DNA of 64,000 nt from Aspidapion aeneum. Lineage: Eukaryota > Arthropoda > Insecta > Coleoptera > Brentidae. Made by a program: the position numbers and the translations under genes. This document shows positions 45,141 through 56,900 of the stretch, piece after piece; position 1 is the first letter of the stretch, and every line of letters starts with the position of its first letter. The DNA lies in contig OY755048.1 in the NCBI GenBank assembly GCA_963576565.1, positions 7,336,136-7,400,135 of the forward strand, given 5' to 3'. The notes beneath the pieces were generated by a model. The model did no database searches. It was not told the origin of the DNA and saw only the letters and a list, made by a program, of their open reading frames with translations.

Positions 45141-46815
45141 TTTTAACAAAAATTCCACAATTTCGTTGTATAAAAAATTTATTACTGGAAAAAATTGTTT
45201 AAAAAAAATTCACTTAGAAGTGCGGTTATAAGCACAAAAATTTAAATGTGGTTGGTTGACCTGCGTTTTATCTGTTTGGGATCTGGATTCTTATCTCGTG
45301 TTTATTACGCGATTAGAAAACGCAGTGCCAACCTCAGGCTGTTCATAAATTAAATGAAAAATTGTGGTATTGTCCGAGAAGAGCATGTGTTTGCTCTTCT
45401 CGGGTAATATTGTAGTAAAAAATAAAGCCCCAAGCCTAAATTTTTGACATTGTCTCGCGCCCCCCAGGCATAATCCTGGGTGCGCCACTGATATTAAGCA
45501 TTTTTAAAAGCTTATCAATACCCTAATTCTGACAAGTAACCCACAAAAAAATGAAAATTCATATTTTTGCGTCAAAGGTTAGTATTGATGCATAGCTATA
45601 TGTTGCTAAATACTCGAAACCAAAAAAAAATATAAAACGGTCATTCCCGTGATTTCTAATAAGTCGCATAATGCTTACGCTATGTAATTTGCTTCTAACT
45701 TTTCGTATTCCTGTAAAATTTTGTTGAGTTGGGTTACGTTTCAGAATTAGGGAGGCGTTATGTTGCTCTTATTCGTAACAAAAATTGCTATAATTTTTTT
45801 CCGTCTACATCTTTTCACTTTACAAACTACTGCTTTTGTTTTAATTTATTTTATGCCCTAATTATATTACCTAATGTTTAAAGTAGTTTTTGCAATGCGA
45901 CATTGCCTGATTTATGTAATTCTTCTAACAATTGTTTTCTTTCTAAATATAGACATTCATGTTAAAATCTTAGAACTAAAAGATAAAATTGTGCTTTCCC
46001 TCCAGTAACTTGTAATTTTAAAACCACAATTTTTAATAGTGGTTTTAATTCTTTTTAATCTCATTAAACAGTCTGTTCTAAAGCAAAAAAGATTCAACTT
46101 ATGTTTAAAATAGTAATAGTTAACAAAAATGTAAGGGTTAATACCTATGTGGTATCTTATAACCATTAACTTTATTTATTTGTCATTACCATAAACAAAA
46201 CCCTGCAAGACAATTCCTAAAACCAATATTGGGTTATTTACAAACATTTTTTTGCTAAGTTCTCTAAGATTGCTAAACTAAAAACAGATTGTCATCGTAA
46301 ATATTTTATAAACTGTTAAATACTGTTTGATTGTTTGGTGTAGTATGAACTCTTGTAAAAAAACGTCAGAATATATAATATAGAATTTTATTGTTATCAT
46401 TTGAATTAATGATTACTCATAAAATGTACAATAAAACGAATAACAGATGGATAGAAACAAATCAATGAGCAATAGTGAAACCTCCGTCATAAAGGACAAA
46501 AGCAAGTCCAACACTTAATTAATAAAGTCCTACATCTCTCTATTTTTTTTATGGCAAATTTACAAATCCAGAATAGCGCTTCTTGTTTTTTTTTGTTTAT
46601 TTATTAAGTATTCAGGCGATCCCAAACTAGTCCTTACACCACATAGTACTATTGTAATTTATATCTTACAGCCATGTGGAAAATTACAATTTTATTATTT
46701 TCGGCACTAGTGTGAAAATATACATTCATGTAGATGTAGGAACGCAACATAACGTATTTTTAACACTAGTAACGTGACATAACGATTTAACATCGTCAAC
46801 TAACATTTTAATTGA
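45141..46815. other. SET 5' flank / intergenic
   Basis: No gene. Around 45290-45495 a repeat fragment contains an inverted pair (CGAGAAGAGCATGTG...TTGCTCTTCTCGG) and ends GGTGCGCCACTG, a terminus shared with other repeats near 2521, 6406 and 54950. The SET promoter should lie just above 45140 but no motif can be assigned. Confidence 0.4.
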
Positions 46816-46819
46816 AAGT

Positions 46820-47265
46820 CGCCCTAGTTGTGAACTGTCCTAACAAAAACTTAAATTAAATTAACACGCTTAAAAAAGTTTTGATAAGAAACTCATCTTT
46901 TGTTTTGCCTCAAACTGTAAATGGAAGATAAAACCTAAACTTTTTCGTCTTTTGTTTACAGTTTTCGAAAATAAAACATTTTCGATGAAAAACATTTTTA
47001 AAAGCGTGCTACATAAGGTCTTTATCCTTTTACAAAGGTTATCTACAGAATTTGAATGGTCATTGGACCTGACTGGCCAACTGTAATATATCTCTCGTCA
47101 CCGGGTTGCCTTAAACCATTTGTTGTATGGAAACCCGATGACGCAGCTACAGTCGTCCAGTTAAGTTTACATGACTGGTCAAATTCTGTAGACAAAGATC
47201 TTGCGTGCTACCCAGCTCAAGTTTTTGTTTACGTACGTTAGGGACAGTTCACAAGTAGAGCAACG
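46820..47265. mobile_element. MITE-like inverted-repeat element
   Basis: CGCCCTAGTTGTGAACTGTCC at the left (the first 20 bases are the conserved part) is mirrored by GGACAGTTCACAAGTAGAGC at the right. A second inverted pair (TACAGAATTTGAATGGTCA and TGACTGGTCAAATTCTGTA) lies inside. The open frame at 47056-47241 falls within the fold and is not considered a gene. Confidence 0.65.
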
Positions 47266-48429
47266 TTATTTTATCTTAATTAATTAATTAAATTAATTTC
47301 GGTACAAGTACAGCGTGTGCCAAATTCTTTTGATGTACATTTTTGACAGTTGCAAATATCAACATTTAAATGTCAAAAAAATAAATTAACTCTTTTGCTC
47401 TGTCAAGAATAATAAAGCCAAACGCAAAGAGCGCTGAGACACTCTGTATAATAAATTTTATTTATAGCCATAATATTCAGGGATGTTATTTGAATAAAAT
47501 GCTTATATTGAAGGAGGTAATTCCTAACTTTTGAGATGCAGGGTGTTAAAAAATTTGAAAAATATATTTTTTTTATTAAAAGCAGTGATATTCTGTGAAA
47601 CTTGGTAATGACTTTCTATTTATTGTTCGGTATTTTTGATCTAATCTTTGCTGACTGCTAAGCCGATTTTGTCTCTTGGCTTTTTTTTGTTTGATGTAGT
47701 TTTTGTATTAAAAAAATCATTCATTTGCACCTCGCTAGACCCCGTTTACAAGAAGAAATAATTTGTTAAAAATAGCGAAACCTATACCCGCACGAACGAC
47801 ACTGTTGACAATAAAAACAACATCAGAAAATGTCACAAAAATATTTAGATATTTTTTAAAAATATTTAAAACTATATATCTCAAAAGTTAAGACGTTTAG
47901 GACCTATGTTCATATAAAATATTTTTCTCAAAGCAGACCCAAGCATTACCTCCTTAAATATTAGCATTTTATTTAATAATACCCTTATAAAATAAATAAA
48001 TAAAATATTTTTCGTCGCATGTGCATTTTCAAAAAATCAACATAAACTGCGCCTTCCATTACAACTTAAGAGAAATTGTCATACAATTTATTGATTAAAC
48101 AAGTTTTTGTTTGAATCACAACCCCAACCCAATAATACTTCTTCTTAAAATTGTATCAAATGCAGATATTTTTAAAAACTTAAAAAACGTTATTTTTCTT
48201 CTCAAAATTTTTGCTTGATCATAGTAATAGATGCCAAAAAAAATCAACAGACAATAATAAAATTTAAAAAATCTTTTTATGGGGCCTTTTTAAAAAATTG
48301 TTAAAAAGAGTCTTAAAATGCAAAATAAAATTAAAACTTTAAAATAATTTTTTTTTAAGGAAAAATTATCAAAACTTTTGCACAAACACAATAAATTTAA
48401 ATTAAAACAATGAATGAATGGACTGGAAT

Positions 48430-48970
48430 ACAGTCAGGCAGTAATAGTGCCATGCATTAATAGGGACTTATTTCACTAAAGCCAGTCTGTAATAGGCAGT
48501 ATTCTGACAGTTTTCCATTGAAAACGGACAGTTTATCTTTCAAAATTGACATACCCAAGTCGAATTTAAAACTAAGTCGTTTATTTTCCATTAATAAAGG
48601 AAGGCAGTATTTATTCCGGTTCATATAGTATAGTATAGGCCATATATTGAAAGTTCTCAGCTGATCTTACAAAGTAAAGATGTCAAAATACTGCCTGACA
48701 CAGTTACAGCCTGGCTTTATTGCAATAAATCCCTATTATGACAATTTTATATTGAAAGATGACGGCTGATCTTTTAAGACCTTGTTCACTATAAGAACCG
48801 GAATAAATGCTGCCTCGTCTTCAATTATTTTTAAATTCGACTTTCGTATGTATATTTTGAAAGATTAATTCTCAGCCTGCAATGTAAATCTGTCAAAATA
48901 CTACCTAACACTATTACTGCTTCGCATTATCCCAATAAGTCTCCAATGAGTCAATAATCTTAAAAGTTAG
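48430..48970. repeat. Multi-armed inverted repeat
   Basis: AATAGGGACTTATTTCACTA with AGGCAGTATTCTGACAG near 48460-48520 is mirrored near 48680-48745, and a third diverged arm lies near 48890-48960. GGAATAAATGCTGCCT and AGGCAGTATTTATTCC form another inverted pair. No coding sequence. Confidence 0.55.
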
Positions 48971-49069
48971 CATCCAGAAAAAAAACAAAATTTAATATGA
49001 TATAGAATTTTCTTCATAGTAGTACAGGAAATCTGGTAAATTTGTCTACATCCCTTACCTTGAGTGTTT

Positions 49070-49700
49070 TCGGAAACCTCAAACTCACTGTTCAGGACAC
49101 TATTCTCTATAATTTCTCATTCTAGGGCACAGTTCTACAATCTTATTTGTAGAAGATAGAGGTTGGCAATGTTGCCATAAATTATATTTTTTCAGTTTAC
49201 GCGAAAATCATTAGTCGTAGAGAAAATTTTTATCTACGAGAAATGTTTAGAACACAATTCTCTACAGTCTGTATCCATAAATCACAAATCTAAAATAACA
49301 TATTTAGAAGATACAGGGCGCCAAAGTTGTCACAATTATTTTTTTGCATTTCACGCAAAAACCACGGATCACCTAGCAAAAACGGTAAGTCGTAGAGTTG
49401 TGACTCACATAGATGAATTGTAGAGAATTGTGTTGTGAACATTTTACATTTTATGTCTATCAAGTTTCTCGCTATGACGTACCGTTATTGCATAAAAGGC
49501 AGAAATTGTAAACACTTCTCGTATATCAAATTGTTCTGTGACTGGTTTCGCGTATAATGCAAAAAAAAATTTTTTTTTGACAACTTTGGCGCACTCTATC
49601 TTCTACAGTGTGTGGTTCTAAAGCTGTGACCTGGAAAGAGAAATTGTAGAGAATTGTGTCCTGAAAATGTGTTGTTGAAGTTTTTATCTGTGACGTACTG
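49070..49700. repeat. Inverted and direct repeat cluster
   Basis: Variants of AGAATTGTGTCCTGAA, TCTACAATTTCTC and TATCTTCTACA recur in both orientations (near 49100, 49165, 49270, 49430, 49610, 49650). A foldback-like unit without coding potential. Confidence 0.5.
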
Positions 49701-49769
49701 TTTTCGCGTAAAATCAAATCCAAATCAAGGGGGCGGAAGTAGACAATTTTTTTCAAGCTAATCTTTTGA

Positions 49770-50915
49770 CCAGTTTACGGGTATGTCCAAAAAATTAGCA
49801 TTACTATTTTTTTCCAAATCAACCACTTCTTGAGCCAGATTTATTGGCTATAGGTCAACAGCTCTATGCAGCATACGGACTAGGCGGTAGCAAAATAACA
49901 CAATAATAATTACCAACCTTCACTCACGAATTACCTATATACACCCTGACTTTGGTCATTTGTACATAACATAAACTATACAAAAAAATTTGAATCTCAC
50001 ATACAATATTATTGCCGAATTACTTTAATCAGTAATATCAAAAATAAAAGAAAAAATACTCTTAAAACACCCAGGGATATTTGGCACTGACTCACAAGGT
50101 ATACAAGCAGTTTTTTTTTGGTGTTTGTCGTACGTTTCTGGAAAAAACTCTCGAACACGTCCATTTTGTTTGGCGGAGACACTTTTTTGCTCTTCTAAAA
50201 TTTTTGTAGCACGCCCCCCATTACACAAACATAAACCCCTACTTTACCCCTATATTTTAAATAGGGACAGTAGACCGCATAATACCTTGTTTTAAAGGTC
50301 TTTATAACCATGTAAAAATTTAGAAAATCCAACGATTCGTTTTTAAGATGTTGCCTCCAAAATTCCAAAGTTATCATGGAAAAATAAAAAAAAAAGAAAT
50401 AAGGGTAACTGCAAAATAAAAAATAAATCGGCGCTTCGGGATTTTTTTAATCAGAAATAAACATAAACGTTTTTTATATCTCCAATCAAAACAAATCGAT
50501 AGATTATCAAATTAATTTTTTACCAGGCTGTAAAGGACCTTTAAAACAAAGTATTGTTTGACCTACTTTCCCTATTCAAAATATAGGGGTAAAGTTTACC
50601 CCTTGAAGGGGATGCCCCCTAAAAGAAAGTCCAGATAGCCAAAAAGTCCACCTTGCAAACAAATTCGACGTGGTCGAGGGTTTTTTCCAAAAACATCAAA
50701 TACATTAAAAACCCGAAAAAATCTCTGTTGCCTTTTTAAAAAAACACCCTGTGGATTCTGACATTTCGGTATGGAGTCGGGTGTATACATCGTTTATCAG
50801 TACAAAATTTCTCTTGATATATGTGCCATAAACTCACCGCAACATTTTCCAACATTTTTCTTTTATTAAAAATACTCTTCTCGATTCACGCGGTTAGCAG
50901 CACCCAGTTTCTTCG
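49770..50915. other. BCL9 3' flank with dispersed repeats
   Basis: Two fragments of a dispersed repeat in opposite orientation (about 50190-50377 and 50520-50790) share CCCTATTCAAAATATAGGGG and ACCTTTAAAACAAAG-type words with 22990-23080. Open frames here are repeat-derived. The BCL9 3' UTR must start at 50915 on the minus strand. Confidence 0.45.
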
Positions 50916-53900
50916 CTATTTTGGATTAAAATAGGGAGGCTGTTGCATGTGCGCTGGCGGCCCGGGGCCCGGGCCCATTGCTTGTCCTACACCGCCCATT
51001 TGGCTGCGGGTGTTGGTGGCGTATAGTTGCTGCTGAAAGTTGTGATATTGTTGTGCATAGTTGGGATCGTTTGTGTTGGGACCGACAAACGAGCCACCTT
51101 TAAAGCTATTGTTTTGTGCCATGGATGGGGGAAGGGGCTGTGTGGCGTCGGGCGCTCCCATGCCCATAGGACTGCCTTTCGGACCGGCAACAAACATCTG
51201 ATTAGGTCCTGGATTTGGGCCTCCCATATTTGGGTTGTTAAACATACTAGGATCGGGCCCGCCTGGGCCCCCTGGAGGTCCATTAAAACCCATTGGCATT
51301 CTCATCATGGGTCTCATTCCAGGACCTGGCCCTCCTCTCATCATGGCCATCATTCCAGGACCAGGCCCTGGTCCCATGCTCATGGGACCCATCATTTGTC
51401 CAGGTCCGTTGCCCATATTATGCCCTCCCATAGGACCCATCGGCCCCATAGGGCCGTCGGGGCCCATTCCTGGCCCTCCATCCATATGACCCATAGGTCC
51501 CATTGGACTTCCTTGCATGGGGCTATTATTTGGACCACAATTTTGAAAATATTGCATATTCTGTGCCATTTTGTTCTCCATACTCATTGGCGTTGCTAAA
51601 CGTTGTAGGAAGTCTATACTGGGTGGTCCTCTTGGACCTTGAGATTGGCCCATTTGAGATTTTGCTGGCATGTATTGGATAGTGTTTGGAGCATTAGGTT
51701 TAATTTGAACATTGGCTCCATTGTATGGATTAGGTCCTGGAGGACGCCCCATCATTCTAGGCATAGGCATGTGGTTAGGAAAGGCACCTGACAGTTTTGG
51801 AGAAAGAGAACGCATATGTCCCATCGGGGAATTGGGGTGAAATCCATGAGGCGGGCCTTGCATGGACATGCCCATCATATTGCCTCCTTGATCCATGTCT
51901 CCCATGCCATGACAGCCTCCCATTTCTATCATGTGCATTGAAGGAGATCCAAAACTCATCATGGGAGGTCCTTGATTGCCTTGACCATTTAGTGAACTAG
52001 CAACACTACTGGTCAGTTGCTGACTCATTTGTGCGAGTGAAGAAATGGGATCGAAATGAGATACTTTGGGGTTGCCAGACATCGTACTCGTGCAGTTAGG
52101 ATTAAGGGGAATATTGTCTCCTCTTGTGCATCCATAGTTGGGGAGATCTAGGGGACTGGGTTTGCCCTGTGGCGAGACATTCATACCAAAGCCTCCTCCT
52201 CCCATTTTAGCACCTGGGGAAGCATTTGACCCTGAAAAACGAGGGACGTCCATCATGTGAGGACTTGGCGTCGGAAACAGATCATTCTTCAGTGGGTCCG
52301 AATTCGGCCCAGGGACCGTGTGAGCGGGACTCATTCCAGGGCCCACTGTCGTTTGTCGTTGCGGCTTGTCGCCTGAAATAAAGAAAAGAAAAACATTTTG
52401 TCTACAACCTGTATTTGAGGGATAAGAATATGACAATTTAAGATGTGGTTATGTCGATTTGAGTAATCTAGGAGACCATTAGGCCTGTTCCGATTACCTG
52501 GAACCCGGCTAGGTGAGTTCCGGTAATTATTAGATGGTAAGAGAGTGTTTACTGTAGTTTCGGTGGTTCAAGTGGGCCTCGTCGCGCCAATTAATTAGTA
52601 TATTTGTTTTAGTTTAAACTATAGTATTTTAAAAACATAAGTGTTTTTTAATGTCTGCATGTAAATAAAAAAGTTTAGACTTCTCAAGGTGGCGCTGAGC
52701 GCTCATGAAAACTAATTTTTTTGCCGCTTGCATTTTTGTTATGTTTTAAATTACTTCCGTATATGGATGCACAGGATGGACTGAAAAACTCTGGGATAAA
52801 CCATTTATAAAAAAAACTATTAGTTATTATGCCCAACTAAAAATTATGTGAGTCTTTATCTTTGTTCTAGTGGCAATACTTATATATTTAAAAAGCCACA
52901 ATTTTTATCTTAAATAAGTGCAAAATGGAGCTAAAAAAAAGGAATCACTTATGGAATCCCATTTTTAAGGTACCTTAATGTGTCATCTATAAAATGATGT
53001 CATTGCACCTATTATTTTGTTATGGTAAATTATGAAATCCGAATAAAAACTGCTGAAAATAAGCTGAAATTTAAGCATCTGGTCATCGAAAAAATATATG
53101 AATAATTTTTTTGATGATCTGGTCAAAAAATCTTGCTGTGATTAAATAAAAAAGCAAATTATTCAAGCAGTCAAATTAAAAAGCAATAGTGCGAAGATGT
53201 ATTTCTAGCAAAAAATGAATATATAAATTTAAAAAATAAAATATTAATACATTTTCAAAAAAAATAATAATACAAAACTTAAAACAAATGCATAATCATA
53301 ACAAAAACATTTCATGTAAAAAAAGCCAAGTACGCGAAAATGGCATTCCATAAATAGAATTGAGATAAAAGTAAAGAAAAGTTCTCCAATACAAATTACA
53401 AAATGAAAGGTTCTTACTAGTCTGGAAATGTTCTTTTAAACTGCTATTACAGCCAAACTTCTTTATGTTCAATTTAGCACTGTGGCTAAGAGTGGAGAAC
53501 TTGGCTTTACTTTTATCTCAATTCGTTTTACGGAATGCCATTTTCGCGTACTTGGCTTTTTTTTACATGAAATGTTTTTGTTATGATTTCACTTATTTTT
53601 TAAAGGAATTGGATAATATTATATAAGTTCTATGTGACAATTATAGAGGTATATCTGTAACTAGTACGCTAAGCAGAATATATGGCAAAATAATAAGAAA
53701 TAAAGTGGAGAGCGAATATAAAGATATGGAGGCAGAAGAACAAGCCGGTTTCAGGGCGGGTAGATCGACTTCAGATCATCTCTTTTGTATAACACAAGTT
53801 ATTGAAAAGAAAATGGCATACGGACAAGAGCTGCATCTGCTTTACGTAGATTTGCAGAAGGCATATGATAGTATAGCACTAAACCTACTTTGGAAAACGT

Positions 53901-56900
53901 TGGAAAAGACAAACATAAGCGTACAACTAATTAAGGCCATCAAAGAGTTATACCGCAATAGTAAGGCAAAAGTTAAAATAAAAGCAAAGCTAACCAAAGG
54001 CTTTCAAGTAAATAAAGATCTTAAACAAGGTTGCTGTATTTCGCCTACGCTCTTCAAGATATATTTGGAACAAGTCCTTAAAGTCTGGAAGAGAAAATGC
54101 CAAAACATGGGAATTCCGTAGGATGAAACCACCTTGCATACTTTATGTTTCGCCGATGATCAGATAGTGGTGGCTCAGGATTATGACGACCTCAAATATA
54201 TGACACGAAAACTAATAGAAGAGTATAATAAGTGGGGACTAGAGGTTAATATCAATAAGACAGAGTATATGTGTATTGGTGGAACGAAACAGGATCTAAT
54301 CTTAAATACTGGGCAGCGAATTCAGTGCTGTGATGAGTATAAATACTTAGGTCTAAAAATTACAGCTGACGGAACACTAGACAAAGCTATAAAAGATAGA
54401 AACGTACAAGGAAGAAAAGCAATAAATTTATTAAATGGAATAATTTGGGACCAAAGTATATCAAAACATAACAAAAAGCTTATTATAACACCATTGTAAA
54501 AAGTATTATTACATACGGCTCAGAAGTATGGCCAATCAAAGATAGAACAGAAAAAATGCTTTCCGCTACGGAGATGGACTATTGGAGAAGAGCAGCAGGG
54601 AAATCAAAAAGAGAAAGAGTTACAAATCAAAGAATAAGAGAAATTATGACAGTGGGTGAACATACTTTAGTGGATGATATAAGAACAAAACAACTGGTGT
54701 GGTACGGACATGTACAAAGAATGGATGATGGAAGACTACCTAAACAAATATTACAATGGAAACCAACTGGCCGAAGAAAACGAGGAAGGCCGAGGAAAAG
54801 CTGGAGAGAAGGAATAGACAGTGAAATAAGAATATGAGGCCGTATTTTATGCTATTTTATGTTTGTATTCAGGAAATATGTGAAAAATATCTAAAAAAAT
54901 CTTAGCTTCGGGGGGGGGGCCCGGGCCCCCAGGCCCCCCGCCCCTTATATACGCCACTGACTGAAACCAATAAATATATATTTAATTCTTTTTAAAGTAG
55001 TAAAATATGCGGAATATTGTTCAAAACTGTTTAGCTAACTTTATAGCCAAAAAAAGTTTTAGAATTCGTATTTTGCAAAAGGGCTTGGATTTTTCACAGC
55101 AATCTAAGGGTCATTGCTGCCCCAGAAATGTTTTTCTCCTAAAACACAAACTTTGTATGGTTAAGTATTAGGAGGTTTTTGTTTAAATAATTTATTCGCG
55201 CTACGGAGGTAATCTAAACCATAGTGTTGCGTGTTCGAATCCCGTGCAGATATAGGGTGCTGCAGACATTTATTGGATTTTCCATTCCGGGTCTGGGGTT
55301 CCAAAGGCGGTCGAGGAACCGTGCAATGAGGTGTTCTATCTTGGTGGCCTTAGTCTAGGCGAAAAAGTCACGGTATAGTTTAGGCGCTAACCCATATCAT
55401 GTATGCCCTAATACTTTTTTATGTTTTGTTGCGACTTTGTTAAAGACCCATAGGAGTAAAAAAATTGGCCAAGGGGTCCAAATGATGGTCGTTTGGCCGC
55501 CATCTTTAAAAATGGCCGCTAAATTGGTAGATTTGTTTGTTTCAGCATATCTCTTTACCCGATTTTAATTGTTCAACGCGAAAGTGAGCTCCTTTTTTTA
55601 AAGACAAACATATTTTGTATTTACACATTTTTTATTAAATCAAGTAGTTTTTGAGAGAAACTAAGATTATTAACATTTCCGCTCGCAAAAGTGTTTAAAT
55701 ACTACCCATTTTATTGTAGTTACAACATAGACATTTCGTTTCTTGTTTGCTTCATAAAAGGCTTAAGACCCCTCATTGAAGAGACCAAACACTGTTTTGT
55801 CTGCAAGTGAGTTTGCAGCGAAACAGTGCATCCTAGTGAAAAACATCAAGTATAAATTTTTATAGTAGCTTTAGTCCGCTTCTTTTCTAGAAATTTTTTA
55901 TAGCATAATTTAAAAAGTTGTTGCTCAGAGCCATACTACTATAGCTATGTAGCTAATTTTAACAACTTTTGGGCTACACATTTCATTGCCTATAAAAAGA
56001 GTTATTACAATAATTAATGTCGTATCTTTTGCAAGATTTAAGTAAAAAATTATTTTTTATAGCGAAAACATTTTTGCAGTATTGGACATTGTAGCTGGCT
56101 TAGACAGCTACATACCAGAGCTAGGAGGCTAATAATATATGTTAAAAGATGTACGGTTTCAGTAAAAAAAACCCTTCCTTTTAGTACAGTCTTTAGAGGT
56201 ACCATCCACGGAAATTTAAAAACATAAAACCGACATCCTCTTCCACGAAGGGTATGAAGCCTTTTATCTGACAAAAATCAAAATGTTAAGTATATTTAAA
56301 TGAGGACAAAAATTATAATGGAAATTTGATGGTCAGAATATCAAAGACAATCGATGGAGCAAATTATGTAATGTAAACCGGAGACCTTGGGAAAATTGAG
56401 GAAGCAGGGGAAGACCCCAAATGAGATGGGCGGACGATAAATGGTATTCCGTAAAAGAGTAGAGATATAAGCAAAGCCAAGTTCTCGAATACAAATTTCA
56501 AAATACTTACTTACTAGTTTTTTTAAACTTTGCTATTACAGCTAAAGTTGCCTTAGAGTCAATTTGAAGCCGTAATAGCTAAGTGTAGCCAAACTAGTAA
56601 CAACCTTTCATTATGAAATTTGTATTAGAGAACTTGGCTTTACTTTTATCTCAATTCTTTTTACGGAATACCATTTTCGCGGATATTAAGACATATCGGT
56701 TATAGCGACGACATATTAAGGTCCTGACCGAGTTTTATATATAACCCATTTTGTTAGTTTTTTCTTGATAGTGATGCTCGGTTATCACGACCGAAATTAA
56801 GCGGTCCGTTCAATGTTATAACCGATATTCACTGTATGTATTTGACTTTTTTTACATGAAATGTTTTTGTTATGATTTCATTCCTTTTTAAAGGATTTGG

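Noticed and set aside
47056..47241. Small open frame MVIGPDWPTVIYL
   Set aside because: It lies in the fold of an inverted-repeat element and has no similarity to a known family.
51027..51599. Plus-strand open frames opposite BCL9 (HGPHS/PGPPG-rich)
   Set aside because: They are antisense shadows of the Met/Gly/Pro-rich BCL9 exon.
55228..55246. tRNA gene
   Set aside because: Only a B-box-like word is present; no cloverleaf or anticodon arm can be folded, so at most a SINE relic.
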